Positions 43,669 to 54,626 of a stretch of 64,000 nucleotides of DNA are shown one piece after another (within the stretch, counting starts at the first letter, position 1; every line of letters starts with the position of its first letter). This DNA comes from Linnemannia schmuckeri (taxonomy: Eukaryota; Mortierellomycota; Mortierellomycetes; Mortierellales; Mortierellaceae). The stretch is from assembly GCA_029449235.1 (NCBI GenBank), contig JANATG010000017.1:946001-1010000 (forward strand), read 5' to 3'. The notes beneath the pieces were generated by a model. That model was not told where the DNA came from and did no database searches. It saw only the letters and a list, made by a program, of their open reading frames with translations. Position numbers and translations under genes: made by a program.

Positions 43669-44767
43669 ATGTTCTTCCTGGTATGGGATTGCACACAGGC
43701 ACTCATTCGCTTTCTTATGGAACGGGAAAAAAGCCGGAAATAACAGCAGTCGACAGACAATCATTACTAAGCGAACAGGATGATGAACAGCAGGAAAAGA
43801 TTGGTGGCGAGGCAGACATACTTTTGTCCTCTCTCCAAAGGAATGACCAAGGAAAGGCTAATCAACAGAGTCAAGAAAGGAGACTAATCTCTCTCTGTTA
43901 CTCTTTTGTCTTTCTTACTTTCATATGTATACTTTTACATCAACTCCATACTGGAAACAACCTCTGCTTACTTTCTGGACAAATACATAACAAAAACAAC
44001 GCGCACGACAAACACTACGTCAACACAACAAATCTCAACAATATGGCAACTCAACTCAATAGCGTAACTTGTCGCATACGATCAACCTCCATCCATCCTA
44101 CTATGGACCTCACATGAAAGAGTTCCTGATGAGGAACTTGCATGGCGACGTCGAGGGAACCTGCTCAGGAAGGGTCGGCTTCATCATCTGTGTCCTCACT
44201 GTCACCAACATCTCTCCTGGCAAAGTTCTGCCCGGATCGGGACTTGCAGAGTTCGTTGTTCATTACCAGGCGATCGTTTTCAAGCCTTACAAGGGTGAAG
44301 TCGTCGATGCTATTGTGACTAGTGTCAACCAGATTGGATTCTTTGCGGATGTTGGACCCCTCCAGGTCTTTGTTGCCCAGAAGTTGATGCCCAGCGACTT
44401 CAAGTTTGATTCGAACGGACCATGCTATCGCGGTGACGATCAGGTACGTTGATTTTCATCTAGTGTTGACACATCTCTGAGCGGGTACCTTCAAGAGAGA
44501 CATAGGGACTAGGACGTTTATATCTCGCCGCATTTTTATCTTTTTGTTGTAGATGATCGAGAAGAACGGACAAGTGCGCCTCAAGATTGTCGGTCTCAAG
44601 CATCAAGCAACGCAGATTGTAAGTCCTTCATGCGTCTTTTTGCGATGCTTAAAATGCTTTAAGGTGACACGCCTTACTAACTAATTTTTGTCACTCTGTT
44701 TTCTCCCTCGAATACATAGAATGCTGTCGGGACGATAAAGGAAGATTACCTGGGACAGATCCAATAA
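43669..44767 (+). CDS. RPB7: RNA polymerase II subunit Rpb7
   Basis: Four exons, 43669-43680, 44063-44443, 44553-44618 and 44720-44767, give 168 residues. The first exon encodes only MFFL, the second continues RNLSHTINLHPSYYG. Rpb7 pairs with Rpb4 to form the stalk of RNA polymerase II and binds emerging RNA. Visible are the N-terminal tip domain (EFLMRNLHGDVEGTCSGRVG), the conserved VFKPYKGEVVDAIV junction, the S1/OB domain (GFFADVGPLQVFVAQKLMP) and the ending GTIKEDYLGQIQ. All introns are GT-AG and in phase. Length is normal for the family (about 170). Confidence 0.95.
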
Positions 44768-45082
44768 ACTGGAGAGCAGAAAAGGAAGCGTGGAGGGACA
44801 TATGGATTGCCCTGCCACAGCTATTGTACAAATAAGCTTTGTCGTGTGTGTGTCTGTTTTGTTGCTGAAGTTGAAACTGTTGTTATGGGCTGAACAGGAG
44901 TATCTCCACGCGTCTTACGCGTGTGAAGTGACATCTGCGTGTCACAGCCATGTAATAATTTCAAGCCTTTTACCACTTTCTTCAGCTCTTATTTAAAGGG
45001 AGATAACCTGCAACTATTTTTCACTTTTCTTCAACCACCAACCAAGACTACGAACGAAGACGCACAATCTCACGCTCACGCC

Positions 45083-45315
45083 ATGGCATCAGGAGGGTCA
45101 GGACTCTCATCAAGAACAACTCCCCTCTCAACATTTGCTCAGTCGTCGTCATCATCATCCCCTAAAGCAGGAGCAACCACAACGACGCCGTCATCATCTC
45201 CATCCGCTCCCTCGCTCGCTCAACTGGCAGCAAACAGTAATGCACCTCCACGGAGATCCTTGGCCAGTCTTGCCACCTCTTCTTCATCTACACCAAGAGT
45301 ACCTCTTTCGTCACT

Positions 45316-45355
<40 letters not shown>

Positions 45356-46468
45356 AGGACAGGGTCGTCACCGTCTTTGTCACAATTAGCTGCCAGTTCA
45401 GGTCAGAGTGCTGCTGGTGCTGGCGTTGGTGCTCCTCGGAGGTCGCTTGCCTCTCTTGCCCAGTCTTCTACACCTACGAGCACGACCACGTCTCAGGCAG
45501 CTGCTTCTTCTACAGGAGCAGGAATAGGAGGAAGAGCAACTTCACTTTCACAGCTGGTGAGTGCCAGTAACAACAGCGCACCGCCTCGGCGGTCCCTGGT
45601 CGGCCTCGCCTCCTCTTCTAAAGCCAACAATACTGGTATCGGATCATCATCAGCACTTTCACACACCCAGTTGGGGGCAGCACAGGTAGCGGGATCTCCT
45701 ACTACTACAACTGCTACTGGTCCAAGTCCGGGTCGTCCAGGAACTGCGGGGTTGACGCTACGTTCTGGTGGGGGGCTGGCAGGACTTTCGAGGGCTGGCA
45801 CCAATGGTGCAGGTGTAGGTGGAGGATTGCGGGAAGATGCGGTGGGTGGCTCTGCTGCGGCGTCGACGGCGTCATCTCCCTCGCTCGCTGACCTTGCCAC
45901 TGGAGGAGAACGGTCAAGTACAAATTCACTTTCAGGATTAGCAGGAGCTAAGGCTCCTCATACGTCGAGTGGATTGGGGTTATCTGAGTGTACTGGGTCG
46001 AGGATGGCTCGTTTGAGTGGCTCGACCATCAGGACAGCAGAGAGCTCTACAGTATCTGGACAAGTAGCAAACAATGCGGTGGCAACCACCACAGCCAAAG
46101 AGGCAACGTCATCAGAGGAGGTGTCGGTTTCAGGATCGATGAGTTCGGAGATTATCGACTACAGCCATAACGATTTTTCTTTAGGAAGAGGGGCAGAATT
46201 CGACCCAGGAGCGTTCTCGTCACTGATTGCACCACCCTCCCACTTTGCAATTTCGATCTTTGAAAAGCTGGATCCTGTGCCTTCGTCGGTGGCAAGGAAG
46301 ACAGCTAGGGAGTTACAGGCCGACCCTGCGATTCGGTATGGCGGGTATTCCGCTGGAGTACAGGCAGGAGGAGGAGGGGCGGTGAAGGTGTTTGCGTTTG
46401 ATGTGCCGAGTCCGGATGACATTGTGTTTAAGGCACAAGGACAGCGGCCTGCTGCTACACGGACATGA
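45083..46468 (+). CDS. Ski7-like / Hbs1 N-terminus-like protein lacking the GTPase domain
   Basis: 461 residues from ATG 45083 (CGCCATGG context), no intron. The body is a Ser/Ala/Gly-rich chain of short repeats of the type PSLxQLAxxS and PPRRSLASLA, with an (AG)n tract at about residue 80. Near the C-terminus are SSLIAPPSHFAISIF and, as the last conserved block, VKVFAFDVPSPDDIVFKAQ. The FDxPSPDDIV block is known from Hbs1-family proteins, and the SLxxL repeats with PSxFA resemble the short HBS1L3/Ski7 splice form that links the cytoplasmic exosome to the Ski complex in mRNA decay. The frame stops at 46466-46468, and no GTPase domain follows, so here it would be a stand-alone gene. Family call is from motif memory and should be tested. 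Confidence 0.5.
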
Positions 46469-48287
46469 GTTTTGAGTTTTTGTACAATAGAAAGAGCAAG
46501 GTATCACAAATTGCTGATTGTTGTTTATTTCGCGAATGATGTTAAATGTGGGGTAAGGAGGGTAGCATAGGATACTGAAAGTAGAGAAGGATAAAGACGA
46601 AGGAAAGAGAAAAGGGAGGAGAGGGGTAGAAAAAGGAGGAGAGAAAAGAAGAGGTTGGCTAGGTTCCATTTTCAAAAAGGGTTCTTTGCGACCGAACTTC
46701 TTTTAAGAAGGGAGGGAAATGGGAGAAGAGGATTTGATCGCATGGTCTGCAACCGGGTATTTGATGAACAAGCAGAGAGGTCGGGCGGAGTGAGCGGAGG
46801 GGGAATAGACAATTGTATGATAGGAAAGCGGGCGCACAGATTTTTTAGGTGGTAGGATAGACATGAATATTGGCAGGGATGCGGCACATAGAAGCGACAT
46901 CAGCAGAGAGAGAAAGGGCGCTCACAAGTGGGGGGAAGTGGGCTGGACCATAGGGAGACAAGGGTAGCCCATGGACTCTCTGGATATGCTCAGAAGGCGG
47001 AGTGAGCGATCGAAGGGAAGGGTGGATGATGCTCTCGAGATTCATATTAGTGAAAGTGAAAGTTTGTTTTTTGATGTTGTTAGTGTTAGTTCTAGTGTCG
47101 ATTTTAGTGTAGAATGGAGGGGAGGAAGAGGATAGAGAAACAGGGATTTGGAGACTAGAGAAAGAGGTCAGTGTGGATGATGGATGAAAGGGAGCGAGTA
47201 GGAAGAGGAAGTGAGTTCAAAGGGAAGGTGTGTGTGAGCCGGAGAAGGTGGATGGGTATCGGGAGGAAGAGTGTCTTTCTTCTTTTGATGTGCAGTAGTC
47301 CTCGGGTCGTATCGATCCTCGCTCTACATTTCGATATGCTGTTGAGGGGCATGTTGTGCCCGGGGGTGCCAATGGATGTTTCATTTTGATGCATATGAAA
47401 TGACTGTCGCAGACTTGTGGTTCATTCCAGTGGTTTTTTTCATTTTTTTTTTTTTCTTATACACACTCCTTTCCCTTGCGGGTCCTGTTTTCCCTGTGGA
47501 CGCGGACTTTTCTTTCGTTTTGCTTAGTCGAGCAGAGGACGAGTGGAGGTTTAAGTTTTCTGTTGTTGCTGTATTTGAAAAAAAAGTGGCAATAGACAGT
47601 CGTCCGTTGGAGAAGTGAGTAAGAAGAAGGCGTGGAGTGGAGCGGATAAGAATAGTATGAAGCACATATAAAATGAACTCTGAACTAATGATGATGATCG
47701 GCCTTGAATCCCTCTCGTCCTGCTCTCTCGTCTCCCTCGGATCGCACTCCTCTTCTTTGGTCTCATCTCTCTTCTCTAACCGCATGGTTATCTCTCTCTT
47801 CTCTTCTTTCTTTCTTTCTTCTTTCGTTTCTTTGTTACCACCCTTTCTTCCTCCCTTTTCCTCCCTTACTCTTCTTCACGTTTGTCCTCCTTTCCTCTCC
47901 TCTTCTTCCTCTCCATCCCCTACCTTCCCTTGTCCTCTCGCTCCCGTCCTCCTTGTCACACCACATACACACACACACTTCCTCCGGAGAATATTCATTC
48001 ATCCTTGTCACACTACCATCCACCACACCCTTCTCTCTTACTTCTTAATCAACTTTACTCATCCCCTTGTCCTCCTTTTGCTCACTTTTTTCCAACGGTC
48101 CCCATCCTTCACTCTCCCTCCTTCCTTCCCCGTTGGCAGAATCTCATTCTACTTTCACCTTTATCCCTTACCCTATCTCTCACCCTTCCTCTTCCACTTT
48201 CATCTCGCCTTCTCCTACTTCCTCCTGCATTCACTCTTAATTCGTTCGTTCATTCAGCACTTCCAACAATACTCATCATAACGCACC
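46469..48287. other. Long 5' region of the kelch gene with strand asymmetry
   Basis: No gene supported. From about 46560 to 47260 the plus strand is purine-rich; from about 47700 to 48250 it is strongly pyrimidine-rich (CT tracts), which keeps several frames open by composition alone. The latter is probably the promoter and leader of the gene at 48288. Confidence 0.5.
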
Positions 48288-51200
48288 ATGGCAGGCCTCT
48301 TTTCCTCAAAAAAGAACAAAAAAGACCGGGACGATGCAAGCAGCACCAACAGTGGCAGCAACTACAACAACAGCAACCAAAGATACCAGCAGGGTCGACC
48401 TAGCACAGCAAGCCAAAGCCGAGACAACTTCAGTGCTAACAACAGTACCTCCCACTCCCAGTCAGACTACCTTTACAACAACGGCAACAATAACACCAAC
48501 GGTTCCTTTCATCATTCGTCGTCTCAACAGCAGTTGAGCAACTATCAACACCAGCATTCTGCGACCAGTTTCTCGACACATCAATCGAATGGGACGTCTC
48601 TTACCAGTGGACCGTGGTCGTCGGGGGTGGTAATGTCGACCAATCCCTTTCCTCGGTTCTCGCATACGGCTAGTTTTGTGAATACAGGCAATGATATTTA
48701 TATCTATGGTGGTATTGTGAAGGGGTCTGTCCAGAAGGATATTCATGTTATCGATGCCCGTAAGTTTTTTTTTTTGCTTCTCACTTGTACCTTTTTGTCT
48801 TGGAATGGTGTATATATCCCTGTACCATAACATGGAGATACATCTTTCAGCCTGCCTGATTGGATTTGTCTTTTCTACTTTGCTTCTGATCTCCCTCCTC
48901 GTCTTTTGAATCGTCCTCTCTCTCCTCCCTTTTTTTTGTGTGATATGTCTCCTTGTTTTACTTTATGTTGATCAGTGATGATCACTGACCACTGATCGTA
49001 CCTGAATGGATCCCTTTTCAATTTCCTTTTCCTTGTTCAAATAGAGTCGCTGCATTGCCAAATGCTGCCCGTCGGTGGAGATGCCCCCTCCGCCGCCAAC
49101 GGACACACTGCCGTCTCCCTTGGCCAATATATCATGTGTAAGATTCAATTCGCTCCCAGTGCACTTGCTGCTTTCACAAACAAATCCTTTTTTCCTTCTT
49201 TTATTCTCGTTGCTGCTCCTCTCTCCACCTTCCCTTCCCGCCTGCCTGGTTCTCGGAGTTCTGCTAATGCTCATTCATTCCCTCTGTGTACCCGTTGTTT
49301 GTGGGTTTGTTTTGATGTTGAATGCTAAATCAATCCTCCTTTCACATAGACTTTGGTGGCAAAGACGCAAAGGGTAAGACAAGCGACACCTTGTACGTCT
49401 TCCACACTGGCCGCAAGGAATGGAACAAGCCCTCCATTCAAAGTCTCCAGCCTGCACCCCGTCACTCCCACGCTGCTTGTGTCATTGGCACCATCATGTA
49501 CATCACCTGCGGTCAACTCTCGGGATTCTATATGAACGACATTGTCGCCTTTGACATGAAGACACGTAAGTTTCTTGCTTTGCAAATCCTTTCTTTGTTG
49601 CTGCATACAAATGCGGTTCATTAGCATTGTATCATGCATGCGCGTTGGTAATGGCATAAAGAGGTCTTAAACATTAGCAATTTTGCTTGAAAACGATACG
49701 GGAAATGGAATTGGAGCAGGTGAACAAAAAAATACAATTGGATGATTTATGATTAATTTGCCCACTTTATCGATTCTCTTTTTTTCACTCCCGATCCGAT
49801 CCTCCCCCTCTTTCTACTTTTGCTCCATGCTCTCCTTCCTCTTCACTATTGTCGACAGTGAATGGCAAGAACCCTGTGTGGACTATGATCGAGCCAAAGT
49901 CGACCATGCCTCCTGCACGTGCTGGACACTGCGCGGCTGCCTACGACGGCAAGGTCTACATGTAAACTCTCTTCTTCTTTCGTCATTTAAGTCGTTACGA
50001 TTGCAAATCTCTAATCTGCCATTTTGAACTCAGTTTGAATTTAACACTCTCTATCTTTCTGTTCTGCGCTAATAGTTTCGGAGGAGCAGACGACAAGTAC
50101 TACTACAACGATATCTGGTGCTTTGACCCTTCGAACAAGAGATGGGAGGCTGTCCCGGCATATGGCAACCTGCCCACAAGTCGCCAAGGACATACTTGCG
50201 TCGTGATCGAAGATACCATGTACATTTACGGAGGCATGAACCACGAGGACCAGCTGCTCGGAGATCTCTGCGCCTTCAAGTTCACAGGTGCGGCTTCTTT
50301 TTCTGGCATGACTTGGTATTGGTAGTTTGTTGAGAGGATTAATGAAGTCGGATTTGGTATTAATAACAAATTATAATTTTTTGTGGACATAGAGCGCAGG
50401 TGGATAACGATTGCCGTAACCGAGGCAGCCTCGGCCCGTACCGAGCACGCCATGTGCAACGTTGGCGACAGGATCTACATCTTTGGCGGTCAGCTGCATC
50501 TGAACGCCAACGAGGATTCTGGACTCATTCACGTCCTCGAAACCTGTATGTTTTACCTCACCTTCCCTGGAATTTACACTTCATGAAACATCTCGCTACT
50601 TGATTATTCTGTATTCTAATTAATAATTTTTCGTGTGATGTGCAGCCAAGATCCGCTGGAGCGACCCATCGGGATCGCAGAGATCGGCGTACGACAACGA
50701 GAGTACGGCTCGCACGGATATGGGAATGGATGACAGGAGCTCATCTTACAGCCGACCTTCGCACACAACTGACTCGCAGCGTGCTGTTGCTCACAATGGA
50801 CATGACCAGGGCAGTCACTCTGGCGATTCACGACGTGGTCCCCATCAGCAACAGCAGCAGCATATCGACCGGTCGGATTCGTATGCGAGCCAACAACAGC
50901 ATCATCAGCAACCTCAGCAGCACCAGCAGCAACAGAGATATCAGAATCAGAACCAGCAGCAACAACAGCACCAACGCCAGCAGGATCATCAGGATCAGGT
51001 GTACTCCCAGTCTGACATGAGCGGATCGCGTTCGAGACTCACCCCAGCGGACGACTCCCAAGTTGGTCAACGTTCTCCCTCGCGTTTGAGTATCGAGCTC
51101 AATGAGGCCACCCATGTGGGTCGTCGCAGGACGATCGGCAAGCCCGTCGGGTATGTTGTTCCCGAGACTGAGATCCGTGGCACGCAGTCGATTGACGAAG

Positions 51201-54200
51201 TGCGGCGTCCAGTCAATGAGAGCTTGGATCTGGAAATGTCTCGTGCCAGCCCTGTCCAGATTCAACGCGCTTCGCTTCATCAGGGTACTCACGGAGGTTC
51301 TACAGGCGTGGATTCTGAGGATCGTATCGCCGTTGCGTACAGCCCATCGAACGGAATCCGGCAACAGAAGAGCACGGCGTCGATTCATGCCCAATTCTCG
51401 CACCTCGATTTGAATCGCCAAGGATCGAATGCCAGTTCGGTGACGGAGACTCTTAACCGCCAAGAATCATATGCTTCCACCATCACTGCCAACACGACCC
51501 AGGTCAATGGCCGCACCACTGGCTCACGCTCGCCCTTGAAGGTCGTCAACCCTGGACAAGAATCCGAAATGGTCAACAGGAGCTATCATCAATCATCTTC
51601 GTCATCGTCCAACAACAGCAGCAGCGAACTCCAGGAGCTCAAGCAGAGGGAGCAGTGGTTGATGGCAGAGGTGTCGATGGCTCGCAAAAAGATTGGCGAT
51701 CGACCTCTTAGTATGGCGATCATGGCCCTCGAGGACGAGCTGGAGAACTGTGAGGTCGACAGTGAGAAGTATCGTATCATGCAGGCGCTCTTGAATGTCA
51801 AGGCCGAGCTGGAGAGGTCCAAGACCACCATTGCGACTCAGGCGCAGATCGCATCCAACAAGGTCCGTGAGGCCGAGCGTGTCCGCACCTCGGCCCTGCA
51901 GGAGGCTGCTTACCTCAAGGCCAAGGTCAGTGCTTTGGAGTCTGGAGAGGTGTCGGCTTTGGTGTCGACCGAGACCGCGAGAGCGATGGATCTGGAAAAG
52001 AGACTGACGAGTGCCCTGGCTCAGCTGGACAAGTACGAGGCCCAGTTTGTGCAGTACGAGACAATCTTGGAGAACGAGAAGCATTCGAGAGAGGCAGCGG
52101 AGGATCGTGAGCGCGAGGCGTCTTCAAGAGCTGATGATGCCCAGATGGCACATACTCGCGCCCTGACAGAGTTGACCAACCTCCATGAACGTGCCTCAGT
52201 TGCCGAGGCCTCCCTCCGCGAGACCGTTGCTAAGAGCGCCACTAGCGAAGCAGGACTCTCGAGCTACCAGCAACAGTCTGCAGCCTTGTTCTCGCAGATC
52301 TCGACTCTCAAGACCACAGTCGATCATCAGAAAAAGTCGCTGGAGAAGGTCAAGATGGCCTACTCTGTTGCCAACGAGCGTGCCGAACATGCTGACAAGA
52401 TGTGGAGCCAGTCACGCAGGGACATGGATCAGACACAGTTGGAGATGGCCAGTGTTCGGGCGGATATGGACCGTGCTCAGCGAGAGTCAGAGCATTGGAA
52501 ATCCAAGGCCAGCGAGACAGAGCTCTTGTGGCAAAAGGCCAAGAAAGAGAACGAGACGATGCGGGCCTTGCTGGAGGACGACATGAATGCTGCCTACAGC
52601 CCTACAAGCAACGACAGGAAGCACGACTCGATCATGGCTATTACTTCGGCCTCTCGACTTGCTGAATTGGAACATGAGCTGACAACTCTTCGTGGCCTGC
52701 TGAAGGAGTCTCAGGAAGCTCTCACAGTTGCCAACAAGGATCTGGGCGATACTATGCTCCGTCTTTCGCAGCTTGAGCAGACTTCGATGACTGCCAGGGC
52801 CGAGGCGGCGACTGCCCAGCGACAGTTGACCGAATATCGTGGTAAGGTGACGTTGTTACAGACACAATTGATCCGCAAGGAGGAGGTAATTGAGGAGATG
52901 GTTAAGGAACAGGAGAACAATGAGGCTCAACTGGGACTGCTCCGCAGGGTCATGAAGGATAATGGTATGCAGGCAGACGATTTAATTCTGGAAGCCTTGA
53001 GCAAGGGTAGCACTACTTCTACTGATGGCAGATCTTCGGCGACTGGGGGTGCTGTTTTGCCCTTAAAGCAGAAGGTTCAGGAGGCTGAGAAGCGTGCAGC
53101 CGAGGCTGAGAAGCAGGTCGAGGAGTTGACAAAGTTGAAGGTCGGGCTGGAGGGACGTATCCAGCAATTGGAGGCTGATTACCAGACTGCCATGCATTAC
53201 GTCCAGGGCACCGAAACCATGCTCCAGCGTCTCCGGGATGAGGCACAGGCCGCCAAGGGAGAGAAGGATGCTCTCCGTGCCAGCTTGAAGGATCTTGAGA
53301 ACAAGCATGCCCAGTGTGATACCTCTGGGTCTGGTTCCGGTTCCGAGTTGACTGCAGAGTTGGAAGAGGAGATTGCGGATCTTCATCGTCAGTTGCAAGG
53401 ATCCCACGAGCGGTCTGTTGAGTTGGAGAAGCAGATCAAAGCTTTTTCGAACCAGGCTGGATCGTATTCGCAGGGCCAGTTGGAGGCTGTGGAGCGGACG
53501 TTGGCAGAGACCAGGAAGCAATTGGATTTGAGTCAGGAGGAGTTGCAGCAGGCGCATGAGCTTAACAAGGTGACGGGTCAGGAGCTCGAGGATGCATTGG
53601 ATGCCTTGAAGAAAAACAAGTCTTCCGGCAACAACAATACGGGTTTGGAAGCGTCGATGGAAAATGCTCAGAGGACAATTTCGAATCTGCAGAGGACAAA
53701 CAAAGATCTGGAGGAGCAGTTGCGTGCGTCGGAGAACAAGATCTCGTTGTTGTTGGATAACTTCCAGTCTGCTCCCGAGTCTGTGCGCAATAGTGTTGCT
53801 TCTTTAAGCGCTCTGATGGGGATCCATGGTGGATCTGCGGCTGGGGATGACTATATGCGGTTCATGGAGAGCAGTAGTCATGGACATGGTGGTCATGGTC
53901 TTAGTGGGCAACATGGACATGGACAGTACCGTTCGATGATGAACTCTTCATATGCGACATCGCCACCATTGTCTGGAATGAGCTCTCGGTCACATATGAC
54001 GAGCCCTTCGTCGATGTCACCGTCGGGCGAGTCGATGCGGTCACCAACGTCGTCGTCGTTCCAGAGCAGGATGAACGGACGGAGTACGAACGGAGGAGGA
54101 GGAGCAGCTGCTGGCAGCGGCTCTTTCAGGTCGGAGACAGGGTCGGGCTCGACTTCAGCGATGAGCAACTCACAAAAGTTGGAGGAGTATGAGAAGATGA

Positions 54201-54241
54201 TTGATGAGATGACCAACGCCCGGCGCCACTATGACGAGTAG
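48288..54241 (+). CDS. Kelch-repeat/coiled-coil polarity protein (Tea1-like)
   Basis: Seven exons (48288-48759, 49045-49137, 49350-49565, 49860-49962, 50076-50287, 50393-50545, 50646-54241), all GT-AG and in phase, encode about 1614 residues. An Asn/Ser/Gln-rich head (1-110) is followed by about six kelch repeats (DIYIYGGIV, AVSLGQYIM-YFGG, THAACV-type, DGKVYIFGGADD, DTMYIYGGMN, DRIYIFGGQL), forming a beta-propeller. Then comes a Gln/His-rich disordered linker, and from about residue 700 to 1450 a long coiled coil, ending in a Ser/Gly-rich tail. This order is that of fission-yeast Tea1 and Kel1-type proteins, which ride on microtubule ends and mark growing tips. The tail closes with a short helix (LEEYEKMIDEMTNARRHYDE). 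Confidence 0.88.
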
Positions 54242-54626
54242 AGAGCGAGCCGGTGTTTGAGGCGTTTTTTGTTTTAGACAAACTCCATTAGACAAATACA
54301 TAAAACCTAATAATTTTGAATGCCAGTGAAAGTTCAGGCACGATCAGTCCTTTTTGGGTGATGAAACACGGTTGATATTTCACGCGGTGCTTATTGACGC
54401 CTCAAAGGACGGAATGCCCGATCTGATCCGCTCATGGAAACAGTCACATTTTTGTTTTCCAGCGGCATTCGTTATATTCGTTCCTTTTTTACTCTCTCAC
54501 GCCGCTCACTCACCCGTCGCGACATTCACTTACCTGGACCTTCAGCTACGCGAAAACCACGGACTTACTACAAGCACGGGATCAACATTCAACGAATTAC
54601 ATAAAGAACAAAACAAGAACAAGGAA

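Noticed and set aside
47673..48403. Long plus-strand frames (202 and 173 codons) before the kelch gene
   Set aside because: They are Ser/Pro/Leu/Phe-rich only because the DNA is CT-rich; two frames are open at once.
54354..54626. In-frame upstream extension of COQ8
   Set aside because: No ATG opens it, and the ATG at 54627 follows a typical leader; the added residues resemble no known COQ8 sequence.
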